DNA of 64,000 nt, taken from Streptomyces violaceorubidus. Its GTDB lineage: Bacteria > Actinomycetota > Actinomycetes > Streptomycetales > Streptomycetaceae. Shown here piece by piece: positions 1 to 9,422 of this stretch (positions are counted from its first letter, which is position 1; every line of letters begins with the position of its first letter). The notes below the pieces were generated by a model. The model did not search any database. It saw nothing but the letters and a program-made list of their open reading frames with translations, and was not told where the DNA came from. Made by a program: the position numbers and the translations under genes. Where the stretch lies: the NCBI RefSeq assembly GCF_000717995.1, contig NZ_JODM01000011.1, positions 62,001-126,000 on the forward strand. The letters are read 5' to 3'.

Positions 1-1152
1 GCCGGCCGTCACCGGGCCGATCGAGGTGTTGGAGACCAGCGCGGGCTTGCCGTCGGAACCGGCGGCGACCCAGCCACCGCCGGACGAGCCGCCGGTCATC
101 GTGCAGCCGATGCGGTACATCGTCGGGTCGGAGGCGTTGATCGACAGCCGTCCGGGCTTGTCCTCGCACTGGTACAGCTTCTGGCCGTCGTACGGCGGCG
201 CGGCCGGGTAGCCGATCGCCTTCATGCTCTCGATCCGCGGCACGGCGGGCGCGTCGAAGTCCACCGGCAGCGCGGAGCCGACCGTCTCCTCCAGCGACTT
301 GCCGCCGCTGCCCTTCTCCGGCGTCACATGGATCACGGCGAAGTCGTAGGAGGCGCCGTCACCGCCGGTCGCACCGCCCTGCTCGATCCACTGGTCCGAG
401 GTCTGCGCCCAGTCGCCCCACCAGACACCGTAGGGAGCGATCTCCTCCCTGGAGGCGGTCTGCAGTTTCTCGGCCGACATGTCCGCGTCGTTGTACGACG
501 GGACGAAGGCGATGTTGCGGTACCAGCCGCCGCTCTTGCCGGCGTGCACGCAGTGACCGGCCGTCCACACCATGTTGGACTTGCCGGGGTGCGCCGGGTC
601 CTTCACGACCGTGGCCGAGCACACCATCGAACCCTTGGGGGAGTCGAAGAGCAGCTTTCCGGCCGTGGCGGCGTTGTCGTGGTACTTGGCCGGGACGGCC
701 GCCGCCTCGACGGGGGCGGGCTCCGGGTCGGTGACGCCCTGGTCGCCGGAGATGTCGTTCTCGTCGACCTCCTGGTCCGGCTCCTCGGCGTCCCGCATCC
801 GGTCCGGGTTCCACAGGCCCTCGATGATCGGGTTGACGAAGTCCTGCGCCTCGCGCAGCCAGTCGTCCTTGTTCCAGTTCCTCCAGGCGCCGTTCTTCCA
901 GTCGTCGACGTCGATCCCGTGTTCCTTGAGCTTGTCCTTGATGTGGTCCGGGATCCGGATCCCGCCGTTGCCGTCGTCCGCGGCGGACGCGGAGGCCGAG
1001 GCGTCGCCGGCCGCCTCGGGGTCGCCGTCCTCGCACGCCGTGGCGCTGAGCGCGAGCGCCGAGACGAGCGCCACGGCGGCGGCCGCGGAGGAGGCTCCGC
1101 GCCGCCGGCGCCTGTTTTCGCGCGTGCTGAACGACGGCCGTATGGATCGCAT
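1..1152 (-). CDS. Secreted trypsin-like serine peptidase, C-terminus outside the window
   Basis: The frame opens at an ATG at 1152 and runs off the left edge without a stop, so the C-terminus is missing. The N-terminus is basic (MRSIRPSFSTRENRRRRR), followed by an Ala/Leu-rich hydrophobic stretch ending in SATAC. That is either a Sec signal peptide or a weak lipobox. An acidic linker (EDGDPEAAGDASAS) follows. The peptidase domain shows the catalytic His in TAGHCV, a likely catalytic Asp in SYDFAVI and the serine loop GGSSGGGW. These are the landmarks of the extracellular trypsin-like (V8-type) peptidases. It is transcribed away from the siderophore operon. The export route and substrate are inferred only. 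Confidence 0.85.
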   Translation of the reverse strand, partial: MRSIRPSFSTRENRRRRRGASSAAAAVALVSALALSATACEDGDPEAAGDASASASAADDGNGGIRIPDHIKDKLKEHGIDVDDWKNGAWRNWNKDDWLREAQDFVNPIIEGLWNPDRMRDAEEPDQEVDENDISGDQGVTDPEPAPVEAAAVPAKYHDNAATAGKLLFDSPKGSMVCSATVVKDPAHPGKSNMVWTAGHCVHAGKSGGWYRNIAFVPSYNDADMSAEKLQTASREEIAPYGVWWGDWAQTSDQWIEQGGATGGDGASYDFAVIHVTPEKGSGGKSLEETVGSALPVDFDAPAVPRIESMKAIGYPAAPPYDGQKLYQCEDKPGRLSINASDPTMYRIGCTMTGGSSGGGWVAAGSDGKPALVSNTSIGPVTAG

Positions 1153-1565
1153 GGTGTTGACTCCCCCTGCTGTGAACGAACGTGGTGCCGCGGCCGAACC
1201 GCCGAGCGACGGCGACCGGGAACGGCACCACACACTATGCGGTGGCTGTGGGGGAGTTCCGACGGAACGGCAACGGTTCGGACACAGGGGCCTGACCAGG
1301 CACGCACCGCCCGTCGGAGCGCGGCGCGGGCCGCACAGCCGCGGCGGAGCGCGAACTCGCGGCCCCGCCAACGATCTTCGGGCAGACCGTAACCCCGTGA
1401 ACGGTCCTCGGTTGTAGCGGTGGGGGGCCTGCTGTCCGGACGCGGTCCCCCATGCCGGGAGCGCCCGGCACGTCGCCTCGTGTCCGGACGGCGGGAGGTC
1501 GACAAGCCGTGGCGGGATCCCCGTACGGGAGCTGTGCGTCCGGAGGCGGGAGCGCCGGGCGGGTC
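1153..1565. other. Intergenic region between divergent genes
   Basis: About 410 bases separate the protease from the siderophore aminotransferase and must hold both promoters. I looked for a DmdR/IdeR-type iron box (TTAGGTTAGG-like) because of the siderophore genes and did not see one. No convincing hairpin or other gene was seen. The aminotransferase frame stays open upstream to about 1452, so a longer N-terminus is formally possible. Confidence 0.4.
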
Positions 1566-2906
1566 ATGACCAGGGAGCCCGCGCGCGGGACGTCCACGCG
1601 GGCGCACGCCGGTGACGAGCCGCAGAGCGGCGCATCGAGGCGCCCGCCGGCGCGTGAACCGGCCGCGCGCACCTACGCGCGCGCCCTCCCGGTCGTCCCC
1701 GTCCGGGCCCGGGGGCTCACCATCGAGGCCGCCGACGGCCGCCGTTACCTGGACTGCGTCTCCGGTGCGGGCACCCTCGCCCTCGGCCACAACCACCCCG
1801 TCGTCCTCCAGGCGATCCGCACGGTCCTCGACTCGGGCGCCCCCTTGCACGTCATGGACCTCACCACCCCGGTCGAGGACGCCTTCGTCACCGAACTGCT
1901 GCGTACCCTGCCGCCCGGACTCGCCGACCGGGCCCGCGTGCGGTTCTGCGGCCCGACCGGCACGGACCCGGTCGCCACCGCCGTCGCGCTGGTCCGCGCC
2001 GCCACCGGACGGACCCGGGTGGTCACCCTGGCCGACGCCCACGAACCGCTTCTCGACGACGGCGAGCCGGATCACGGCCCGCCCGCCGGGCTCCTCCTGG
2101 AACCGGTCCGCAGCGAGGCCGGGGTGCTGCCGGCGCCGGACGCCCTGGTACGGCGCCTGCGCGCCCGCGCGACCGAACGGGCCGTCCCGCTCATCGTCGA
2201 CGAGACCGAGACGGGCGTCGGCCGGACCGGTGCCTACTGGGCGTTCGAGCACAGTGGAGTCACGCCCGACGTGCTGGTCATCGCCAAGGCGATCGGCGGC
2301 AGCCTCCCGCTGGCCGCGGTGGTCCACCGCGACGACCTGGGCGGCCTGGGCGACCTGGGCGACCTGGACGGCCGGCACCGCACAGGCGGTCGGGACGGCT
2401 CGGACGGCCCGGCCGCTCCGTACGCTCCATACGCCGGACGGCCCGGGGCCCCCGCGGCCGGCGCCTTCCGGGGCAACCAACTCGCCCTGGCCGCGGGCGC
2501 CGCCACCCTCGCCCACGTCCGCGAACACCGGCTCGCGGAACACGCCGCCGCGCTGGGCGGCAGGATGCTGACCCGACTGCGCGCACTGGCCGCCGAGTTC
2601 GAGTGCGTGGGTGACGCGCGCGGGCGGGGTTTGATGGCCGGTCTCGAACTGGTGGCACCGGACGAGGAGCCCGAGAGCCCCGCACGCCGTCCCCGGCCCG
2701 GCGCCGCCGCCGAACTCGCCGCCGCCGTCCGCCGGGAATGCCTGCGCCGCGGGCTGATCGTGGACGTCACGGGCCCGCGCGCGAACGTCGTACGGCTGCT
2801 GCCCCCGCTCATCGTCACCGAGGAGCAGATGTCGGCCGTCCTGGACCGACTCGCCGACGCCGTACGGGCGGTGGACCGAGACCGCTCCGGCGGTGCTGTC
2901 CCGTGA
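1566..2906 (+). CDS. Class III PLP-dependent aminotransferase, siderophore operon
   Basis: This protein of about 446 residues has the fold-type I class III layout. A short N-terminal segment is followed by GRRYLDCVSGAGTLALGHNHP, then DETETGVGRTG (the PLP-pyridine Asp region), then VIAKAIGGSLPL with the likely Schiff-base lysine. The closest known role is 2,4-diaminobutyrate:2-oxoglutarate aminotransferase, which supplies a diamine for siderophores. The ATG at 1566 was chosen because G-rich Shine-Dalgarno-like sequence precedes it and similarity to the family begins after it. An upstream start at 1452 is open. The gene lies 62 bases before the siderophore synthetase. A Gly/Asp-rich insert (GGLGDLGDLDGRHRTGGRDG) after the lysine is unusual. 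The substrate is inferred from context. Confidence 0.8.
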   Translation: MTREPARGTSTRAHAGDEPQSGASRRPPAREPAARTYARALPVVPVRARGLTIEAADGRRYLDCVSGAGTLALGHNHPVVLQAIRTVLDSGAPLHVMDLTTPVEDAFVTELLRTLPPGLADRARVRFCGPTGTDPVATAVALVRAATGRTRVVTLADAHEPLLDDGEPDHGPPAGLLLEPVRSEAGVLPAPDALVRRLRARATERAVPLIVDETETGVGRTGAYWAFEHSGVTPDVLVIAKAIGGSLPLAAVVHRDDLGGLGDLGDLDGRHRTGGRDGSDGPAAPYAPYAGRPGAPAAGAFRGNQLALAAGAATLAHVREHRLAEHAAALGGRMLTRLRALAAEFECVGDARGRGLMAGLELVAPDEEPESPARRPRPGAAAELAAAVRRECLRRGLIVDVTGPRANVVRLLPPLIVTEEQMSAVLDRLADAVRAVDRDRSGGAVP

Positions 2907-2968
2907 CGCGGTGAGCGCACGCCGAGACGAGATCCGCCCCAGGACACGGCCCGCCAGGAGGACCCGCG

Positions 2969-4948
2969 TTGCCCACCGACTCCGCCCCCGAACCGGCCCC
3001 CGCGGCCGTCTCCGTACCGGGGCACCCGGCCGCTCCGGGGCCGGTCGCCCCGGGGTACGGAGACCTGCCCGGGCCGCGCTGCGCACCGCTCGCCCGTCAC
3101 TTGGCGGCCGACCCCCTGGACCGACTCGACCCCTACGCCGCCGCCCAGGCCGCGGGCACGGAGAACCTGATCCGCTGCTGGGCCCGCGAGGCCGACGTGT
3201 CCGCCCCCGACGACGGCGTCCTCCAACTGGCGCTCCCGGCTTCCGGTACGGCCCTTGTCGTTCCCGTGCGCTACTGGTCACCGACCGGCCGGCACCGCTT
3301 CGGCCCGGCGCGGCTGGCCGGCGCTCCCGACTCGGCGCCGCCCGTGGACGCGGTCACGCTCGCCGCGCTGCTCGTGCGGGAAACGACGCGTGCTCCGGGG
3401 CCCGACGGTCCCGACCTCGTCGCGCGTGTCGCCGACTCCGTCCGCCGCACCGCCGTCATCCTCCGGGACCGCGCGGAACGAACCGTGGACGTTCCCGCCG
3501 GGCACCGCGCCGATCCCGGAGAGCACAGCGGCCCCGACCTCTTCCTCGCCGCCGAGCAGGCGCTTCTCCTCGGGCACCCGCTGCATCCCACCCCGAAGAG
3601 CCGTGAGGGCCTCACCGAGGCCGAGGCACGCCGGTACTCACCGGAGCTGCGTGGTTCCTTCCCGCTGCACTGGCTGGCCGTCGCCCCCTCCGTGCTCGCC
3701 ACCGACTCGGCCTGGACCGAGCGCGGCCGCACGGTCACCGCTTCCGACCTCACCGCGCGCCTCGCCGCGGAGGGTCCGGCTCCGGCGGACGGTCCGGCGC
3801 CACCGGACGGGTTCGCCCTGCTGCCCCTGCATCCCTGGCAGTTCCGCGCGGTGCTGCACCAGCCGGACATCGCCACACTGCTGGACACGGGGCTGGTCCG
3901 GGACCTCGGCACCCGGGGCCCGGCCTGGCACCCCACGTCCTCCGTGCGCACCGTCCACCGCAGCGGTGCCCCCGCCATGCTCAAGCTCTCGCTGGCCCTG
4001 CACATCACCAACTCCCGGAGGGAGAACCTCCGCAAGGAGTTGCAGCGGGGCGTCGAGGTCCACCGGCTGCTGCGCCGCGGTCTGTCCCGCGAGTGGCGGG
4101 GCGCCCACCCGGACTTCGACATCGTCCGCGACCCGGCCTGGCTCGCCGTCGACGGACCGGACGGCACGCCCGTGCGGGGCCTCGACGTCGTCGTCCGGCA
4201 CAACCCCTTCCGTCCCACGGACGACGTGTGCTGTGTGGCCTCTCTCGTCGCGCCGCGGCCGCACACTCGCGCGGAGGACGGGGGTCCGGGGCGCCGCGGG
4301 CCCGGCGACGGCGCGTCCGGCACCGCCCCGGGCTCCCGGCTCGCCGAGGTCGTCACCCGGCTCGCCGGTCGGACCGGCCGCCCGCGCGGAGCCGTCGCCG
4401 TCGAGTGGTTCCTGAGGTACCTCCACCACGTCGTCCGTCCCGTCCTGTGGCTGGACGCCCGCGCGGGCATCGCCCTGGAGGCGCACCAGCAGAACACGCT
4501 CGTCCTGCTGGACGCCGACGGCTGGCCCGCCGGCGGCCGCTACCGCGACAACCAGGGGTACTACTTCCGCGAGTCCCGGCGTGCGGAACTCGACGCCCGG
4601 CTGCCCGGGATCGGAGCACACAGCGACACGTTCGTGGCGGACGCCGTCACCGACGAGCGCTTCGCCTACTACCTCGCCGTCAACAACGTGTTCGGTCTCG
4701 TCGGCGCCTTCGGTTCCGAGGGCCTCGCCGGGGAGGGAACGATGCTGGCCGCCTTCCGCCGCTTCCTCGGCGAGCTGGCGTCGGGCCCCTCCCCACTGGG
4801 CGGCCCGCTCCCCGCGCACCTCCTCGACTCGCCGGTACTGCGCTGCAAGGCGAACCTGCTCACCCGGCTGCACGGCCTCGACGAACTCGTCGGCCCGGTG
4901 GACACCCAGTCCGTCTACGTCACCATCGCCAACCCCCTGCACGCCTGA
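2969..4948 (+). CDS. IucA/IucC-family siderophore synthetase (NIS synthetase)
   Basis: This is an ATP-dependent ligase that condenses a carboxylate such as citrate or succinate with an amine or hydroxylamine to build a siderophore without an NRPS. The 659 residues match the usual family length. Visible motifs are GHPLHPTPKSREG (nucleotide binding), LLPLHPWQ, TSSVRTV, LKLSLALHITNSRRENL and, near the C-terminus, EAHQQNTLVLL with YRDNQGYYF (FhuF-like end). The start is TTG at 2969, with AGGAGG 6 bases upstream. It follows the aminotransferase by 62 bases and precedes the GNAT gene by 29, so the three are probably one operon. The product cannot be deduced. No hydroxylase or decarboxylase gene is next to it. 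Confidence 0.9.
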   Translation: MPTDSAPEPAPAAVSVPGHPAAPGPVAPGYGDLPGPRCAPLARHLAADPLDRLDPYAAAQAAGTENLIRCWAREADVSAPDDGVLQLALPASGTALVVPVRYWSPTGRHRFGPARLAGAPDSAPPVDAVTLAALLVRETTRAPGPDGPDLVARVADSVRRTAVILRDRAERTVDVPAGHRADPGEHSGPDLFLAAEQALLLGHPLHPTPKSREGLTEAEARRYSPELRGSFPLHWLAVAPSVLATDSAWTERGRTVTASDLTARLAAEGPAPADGPAPPDGFALLPLHPWQFRAVLHQPDIATLLDTGLVRDLGTRGPAWHPTSSVRTVHRSGAPAMLKLSLALHITNSRRENLRKELQRGVEVHRLLRRGLSREWRGAHPDFDIVRDPAWLAVDGPDGTPVRGLDVVVRHNPFRPTDDVCCVASLVAPRPHTRAEDGGPGRRGPGDGASGTAPGSRLAEVVTRLAGRTGRPRGAVAVEWFLRYLHHVVRPVLWLDARAGIALEAHQQNTLVLLDADGWPAGGRYRDNQGYYFRESRRAELDARLPGIGAHSDTFVADAVTDERFAYYLAVNNVFGLVGAFGSEGLAGEGTMLAAFRRFLGELASGPSPLGGPLPAHLLDSPVLRCKANLLTRLHGLDELVGPVDTQSVYVTIANPLHA

Positions 4949-4977
4949 GCGGGCCGCCCTCCTCAAGGAGCGACACT

Positions 4978-5715
4978 GTGAATCCCACCGACGCGAGCGC
5001 CGAGGACACCCTGGACCTGCACCTGCCCGAGGAGTTCCTCGCCCTCTTCCGAACCGCGGGGAACGACACCCTGGGGAACGACACCGCGGCGAACGACACC
5101 ACGCGGGACGACCTCGCGGACGCGGCGACGGCACGCGCGCGCGAGGACATGCTGGACGGTCTCGCCGACTGGGGGCCGACCGACACCCCCGCGGGCGTCT
5201 TCCACCTGGTGCCCGCCGACGCCGAAAGGGACGTCGCACTCATCGCCCGCTGGATGAACGATCCCGCCGTGGCCGCGTACTGGGAGCTGACTGGACCGCC
5301 GAGCGTGACCGCCGACCACCTGCGGGCCCAGCGGGCCGGGGACGGACGCAGCGTCCCGTGCCTCGGGACGCTGGACGGGGTCCCCATGAGCTACTGGGAG
5401 ATCTACCGGGCGGACCTCGATCCGCTGGCCCGGTACTGCCCGGTCCGCCCGCACGACACCGGCCTCCACCTGCTGATCGGCGAGGGCACCGACCGAGGCC
5501 GGGGCCTGGGGACCGAGCTGATCAGGGCCGTCGCCGACCTCGTCCTCGCGAGGCGCCCCGCCTGCACGCGCGTGCTCGCCGAACCCGACGTCCGCAACCG
5601 GCCGTCCGTCGCCGCCTTCCTCGGTGCCGGGTTCCGGCCGGTGGCCGAGGTGGACCTGCCCGCCAAGCGGGCCGCCCTCATGGTGCGCGAACGGGCGGTG
5701 CGGGAGTCTCCGTGA
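4978..5715 (+). CDS. GNAT acyltransferase of the siderophore (IucB/RhbD-like) type
   Basis: A 245-residue protein whose last 170 residues form a GNAT domain of the kind that acylates N-hydroxylated lysine or diamines in siderophore pathways. Visible features are the ARWMNDPAVAAYWEL segment, the SYWEIYRADLD strand and HLLIGEGTDRGRGLGTEL, the acetyl-CoA binding loop. The GTG start at 4978 has AAGGAG 7 bases upstream. The N-terminal 70 residues are acidic and contain an imperfect GNDT repeat (NDTLGNDTAANDTTRDD) not typical of the family. It is the last gene of the siderophore operon. The acyl donor and acceptor are inferred. Confidence 0.8.
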   Translation: MNPTDASAEDTLDLHLPEEFLALFRTAGNDTLGNDTAANDTTRDDLADAATARAREDMLDGLADWGPTDTPAGVFHLVPADAERDVALIARWMNDPAVAAYWELTGPPSVTADHLRAQRAGDGRSVPCLGTLDGVPMSYWEIYRADLDPLARYCPVRPHDTGLHLLIGEGTDRGRGLGTELIRAVADLVLARRPACTRVLAEPDVRNRPSVAAFLGAGFRPVAEVDLPAKRAALMVRERAVRESP

Positions 5716-5750
5716 CTCGTCCAGGGCCCCGCGCCCGCCGTAACCGCCGT

Positions 5751-5890
5751 CCTGCCGCCTCCGCCGTCCCATTGCCCGTCCTGCCGCCTCCGCCGTCCCG
5801 TCGCCCGTCCTGCCGCCTCCGCCGTCCCGTCGCCCGTCCTGCCGCCTCCGCCGTCCCATTGCCCGTCCTGCCGTCTTCGGCGTCCTGCCG
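5751..5890. repeat. 29-bp tandem repeat, four copies plus a decayed fifth
   Basis: Copies begin at 5751, 5780, 5809 and 5838. The unit starts CCTGCCGCCTCCGCCGTCCC. Copies 1 and 4 share ATTG at unit positions 21-24, where copies 2 and 3 have GTCG. A degenerate fifth copy starts at 5867. The array fills the gap between the siderophore operon and the dinG-type gene. The perfect head-to-tail phase with no spacers marks it as a minisatellite, not CRISPR. Confidence 0.9.
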
Positions 5891-6035
5891 CCTTGCCTTC
5901 CCGGCCGACGGACCCGTTTCACCGCCCAGCCGCCCAGGAGCCACCCTTGTCCCGCCCGTCCGCGCAAGCACTCAGGTCCACCGCGTCCGCCTTGCCGACC
6001 CGTTTGTCAGTCCCGGGCCGTAGGGTGGTCGCGCT

Positions 6036-8072
6036 ATGACGAAGCCCTCACTCCCCGAACTCCTGCACGCCGCCGTCACCGCCGTGGGCGGCACGGAGCG
6101 GCCCGGTCAGGTGGCCATGGCCGAAGCCGTCGAGGAAGCCATCGACGGCGGCTCCCATCTGCTGGTCCAGGCCGGCACCGGCACCGGCAAGTCGCTGGGG
6201 TACCTGGTGCCCGCGCTGGCGCACGGGGAGAGGGTGGTCGTGGCCACGGCGACCCTGGCCCTGCAGCGCCAGCTGGTCGAGCGGGACCTGCCCCGCACGG
6301 TCGACGCGCTCCACCCGCTGCTGCGCCGACGCCCGGAGTTCGCGATGCTCAAGGGCCGGTCGAACTACCTGTGCCTGCACCGGCTGCACGAGGGAGTCCC
6401 CCAGGACCAGGAGGACGGCCTCTTCGACCAGTTCGAGGCCGCCGCCCCCACCAGCAGGCTGGGCCAGGACCTGCTGAGGATGCGCGACTGGGCGGACGAG
6501 ACCGAGACCGGCGACCGCGACGACCTGACGCCCGGCGTCTCCGACCGTGCCTGGGCGCAGGTGTCGGTGTCCTCCCGGGAGTGCCTGGGCGCCTCGAAGT
6601 GTGCCTACGGCGCCGAGTGCTTCGCCGAGTCGGCCCGTGAGCGCGCCAAGCTGGCCGAGGTCGTCGTCACCAACCATGCGCTGCTCGCGATCGACGCCAT
6701 CGAGGGCGCGCCCGTCCTGCCGCAGCACGAGGTGCTGATCGTCGACGAGGCGCACGAGCTGGTCTCGCGGGTCACCGGGGTCGCCACCGGCGAGCTGACC
6801 CCGGGCCAGGTCAACCGTGCGGTGCGCCGCGCCGCGAAGCTGGTCAACGAGAAGGCCGCCGACCAGCTCCAGACCGCCGCCGAGGGCTTCGAGCGGCTGA
6901 TGGAGCTGGCCCTGCCGGGCCGCCTCGAGGAGATCCCGGAGGACCTGGGCTATGCCCTGATGGCGCTGCGGGACGCCTGCCGTACGGTCATCTCGGCCAT
7001 CGGGACCACCCGCGACAAGTCCGTGCAGGACGAGGACGCGGTCCGCAAGCAGGCGCTGGCCTCCGTGGAGTCCGTGCACGACGTCGCGGAGCGGATCACG
7101 AACGGCTCCGAGTGGGACGTCGTCTGGTACGAGCGCCACGAGCCCCGCGGCGGATCCGCGTACCGGCCCAGCGGCGCCTCGCTGCGGGTCGCTCCGATGT
7201 CCGTCTCCGGGCTGCTGAGGGAGAAGCTCTTCACCGAGCGCTCGGTGGTCCTCACCTCCGCGACCCTGAAGCTGGGCGGCGACTTCAACGGGGTGGGGGC
7301 GTCGCTGGGCCTCGCCCCCGAAGGCACCGAGGGCGACGACGTGCCCCAGTGGAAGGGCGTCGACGTGGGCTCGCCCTTCGACTACCGCAAGCAGGGCATC
7401 CTCTACGTCGCCAAACACCTGGCCCGCCCCGCCCGGGACGGCGACCGCGGCGACATGCTCGACGAGCTGACCGAGCTGATCCAGGCGGCGGGCGGCCGCA
7501 CACTGGGGTTGTTCTCCTCGATGCGCGCGGCCCAGCTGGCGGCCGAGGAGCTGCGCTCGCGGATCCCGGAGTACCCGATCCTCCTCCAGGGCGAGGAGAC
7601 GCTCGGCGAGCTGATCAAGAACTTCGCCGCCGACCCGCGGACCTGCCTCTTCGGCACCCTGTCCCTGTGGCAGGGCGTCGATGTGCCCGGACCGAGCTGT
7701 CAGCTGGTCGTCATGGACAAGATTCCGTTCCCCCGTCCGGACGACCCCCTGATGAGCGCCCGCCAGAAGGCGGTGGAGGAGGCCGGGGGCAACGGTTTCA
7801 TGGCGGTCGCCGCCACGCACGCCGCGCTGCTGATGGCCCAGGGCGCGGGCCGGCTGGTCCGCGCGTCGGGGGACCGCGGGGTGGTCGCCGTACTGGACCA
7901 GCGGCTGGCGACGGCTCGGTACGGCAGCTACCTGAAGGCGTCCCTGCCCGACTTCTGGTTCACCACGGATCGCAACCAGGTCCGCAAGTCGCTCGCCGCC
8001 ATCGACGCGAAGGCCAGGCAGACCGAGGGCACCGAGCAGGCCGAGGGCGCCGAGCAGGCCGAGGGCGACTGA
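6036..8072 (+). CDS. dinG: DinG-family ATP-dependent DNA helicase
   Basis: A superfamily 2, XPD-like helicase of 678 residues acting on damaged or structured DNA. Walker A is QAGTGTGKSLGY (about residue 45) and Walker B is DEAH (about residue 238). Cysteines in NYLCLH and ECLGASKCAYGAECF sit where XPD/DinG proteins hold a 4Fe-4S cluster. The C-terminal helicase half includes SLWQGVDVPG and QGAGRLVR. The C-terminus ends in an imperfect TEGTEQAEGAEQAEGD repeat. The start ATG follows GTAGGGTGG. Its neighbour lexA suggests a DNA repair role, though I see no SOS box directly in front of it. Confidence 0.92.
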   Translation: MTKPSLPELLHAAVTAVGGTERPGQVAMAEAVEEAIDGGSHLLVQAGTGTGKSLGYLVPALAHGERVVVATATLALQRQLVERDLPRTVDALHPLLRRRPEFAMLKGRSNYLCLHRLHEGVPQDQEDGLFDQFEAAAPTSRLGQDLLRMRDWADETETGDRDDLTPGVSDRAWAQVSVSSRECLGASKCAYGAECFAESARERAKLAEVVVTNHALLAIDAIEGAPVLPQHEVLIVDEAHELVSRVTGVATGELTPGQVNRAVRRAAKLVNEKAADQLQTAAEGFERLMELALPGRLEEIPEDLGYALMALRDACRTVISAIGTTRDKSVQDEDAVRKQALASVESVHDVAERITNGSEWDVVWYERHEPRGGSAYRPSGASLRVAPMSVSGLLREKLFTERSVVLTSATLKLGGDFNGVGASLGLAPEGTEGDDVPQWKGVDVGSPFDYRKQGILYVAKHLARPARDGDRGDMLDELTELIQAAGGRTLGLFSSMRAAQLAAEELRSRIPEYPILLQGEETLGELIKNFAADPRTCLFGTLSLWQGVDVPGPSCQLVVMDKIPFPRPDDPLMSARQKAVEEAGGNGFMAVAATHAALLMAQGAGRLVRASGDRGVVAVLDQRLATARYGSYLKASLPDFWFTTDRNQVRKSLAAIDAKARQTEGTEQAEGAEQAEGD

Positions 8073-8211
8073 GCGCTGCCGTCGGGCCGGGTGGCTGTCT
8101 CCCCGGCACTTCCGGTCCCCGGACAGCGCTGGGCCCCGGAACCGGCGCAGAGGTCCCGGGGCCCGGTCGGGTCGGCGGGGCGCTGTCGCGCGTACCCGCC
8201 CGCCGTGGCGC

Positions 8212-8991
8212 TCAGACGCGACGCAGTACGGCCACCACCTTGCCGAGGATGGTCGCGTCGTCACCGGGGATCGGCTCGTACGCCGAGTTGTGCGGGAGGA
8301 GCCAGACGTGGCCGTCCTCCCGCTTGAAGCGCTTGACGGTGGCCTCACCGTCGAGCATGGCGGCCACGATGTCGCCGTTCTCGGCGACCGGCTGGCGGCG
8401 GACCGTGACCCAGTCGCCGTCGCAGATCGCGGCCTCGATCATCGAGTCGCCGACGACCTTCAGCACGAACAGCTCGCCGTCGCCGACCAGCTGCCGGGGG
8501 AGCGGGAAGACGTCCTCGACGGACTCCTCGGCCAGGATCGGACCACCGGCGGCGATGCGGCCGACCAGCGGGACGTACGAGGCGGCGGGCTTGCCCGCGG
8601 TGTCCGTGGGCTGCACCGAGGCGGCCTGGTCGGAGCCGCGCACCTCGTAGGCGCGCGGGCGGTGCGGGTCCCGGCGCAGGAAGCCCTTGCGCTCCAGCGC
8701 CATCAGCTGGTGCGCCACCGACGAGGTGCTGGAAAGGCCGACGGCCTGGCCGATCTCCCGCATCGATGGCGGATACCCGCGTCGCTGTACGGAGTCGCGG
8801 ATGACCTCGATCACCCGGCGTTGGCGGTCGGTGAGTCCCGAGCTGTCCGCCCGGATGCCGGGAGGTCGCCCCGGCAGGGAGCGCTTGTGCCCCTCGGGAT
8901 TCGCGGCGTCGCTCATCGCGTGCACCGGCTCAGGACGGCCCTGGGGGCGTTCCTGGGCAGTGATGGTGGCACTGTCGGCGGTGGTGGTCAC
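8212..8991 (-). CDS. lexA: SOS-response repressor LexA
   Basis: LexA represses DNA damage genes and cleaves itself when RecA filaments form. This 259-residue protein has an N-terminal winged helix ([37 protein letters not shown]). The C-terminal S24 peptidase domain has the Ala-Gly cleavage site in GRIAAGGP, the nucleophile Ser in VGDSMIEA and the catalytic Lys in EATVKRF. The GTG start at 8991 was chosen over an upstream ATG because GAGAGGGG lies just before it and the sequence [13 protein letters not shown] matches the known Streptomyces start. An SOS-like box lies about 60 bases upstream, as expected for autoregulation. Confidence 0.97.
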   Translation of the reverse strand: MTTTADSATITAQERPQGRPEPVHAMSDAANPEGHKRSLPGRPPGIRADSSGLTDRQRRVIEVIRDSVQRRGYPPSMREIGQAVGLSSTSSVAHQLMALERKGFLRRDPHRPRAYEVRGSDQAASVQPTDTAGKPAASYVPLVGRIAAGGPILAEESVEDVFPLPRQLVGDGELFVLKVVGDSMIEAAICDGDWVTVRRQPVAENGDIVAAMLDGEATVKRFKREDGHVWLLPHNSAYEPIPGDDATILGKVVAVLRRV

Positions 8992-9050
8992 GTCGGCCCC
9001 TCTCGATGGTCTCCCTGCTGCACAACGGTAGTAGCTTTCGAAAGGTTGCG

Positions 9051-9066
9051 CCAAACACACGTTCGA
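9051..9066 (-). promoter_or_regulatory. Probable LexA (SOS) box upstream of lexA
   Basis: Read on the minus strand the site is TCGAACGTGTGTTTGG. The left half matches the actinobacterial consensus TCGAAC-N4-GTTCGA perfectly, and the right half matches at four of six bases. It lies about 60 bases before the lexA start codon, the position expected for self-repression. Confidence 0.7.
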
Positions 9067-9422
9067 GTGAAAAAACGCGAATCGCTCGCCCGTTTTGCAT
9101 GTCTGGGTGTATGGCTACCGTGGCGCCTGGCGGACAAAAGGGCTCATTGCTGTACTCTTCACCGCCGTGGTGACAACCCCCGGGGATGTCGCTCCAGTCT
9201 GCCATCCGGCATTCCGTTCGACGGGGCGGGTCTCCCATCTGTTGCGGTAGCCCCACGTCCCCTCCCCGCGGGGCCCACGGTATCTCCGCATGCTCCCCGG
9301 CGAACCGGCCGCGAAACGGCCGCGAAGCGGCTGCGGCAATGCCCTGCGGCGCGGGGTGCGGGCAGGGTGGCTGCGCACGCACAGGCGCGACACGCGTGCA
9401 GGGCGTGTATGTATGGGCCAAT
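9067..9422. other. Intergenic region upstream of lexA and nrdR
   Basis: About 350 bases lie between the SOS box and the first NrdR box. I see no convincing coding frame. Part of it probably carries the lexA promoter and the start of the nrdR leader. No B12-riboswitch-like conserved core was recognised here. Confidence 0.3.

Noticed and set aside
1153..1565. Iron box upstream of the siderophore operon
   Set aside because: No TTAGGTTAGG-like palindrome could be found on either strand.
603..3281. Very long open frame (over 890 codons) on the minus strand
   Set aside because: It is antisense to the aminotransferase and crosses the protease start in another frame. Its translation is Arg/Gly/Pro-rich with no domain. 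High GC keeps non-coding frames open.
5751..5866. CRISPR-like 29-bp repeats
   Set aside because: The copies are directly joined with no spacers, and no cas gene is near.
9067..9422. Cobalamin riboswitch before nrdRJ
   Set aside because: I looked because NrdJ needs B12, but saw no conserved B12-box core. In Streptomyces the B12 switch is known for the class I operon.
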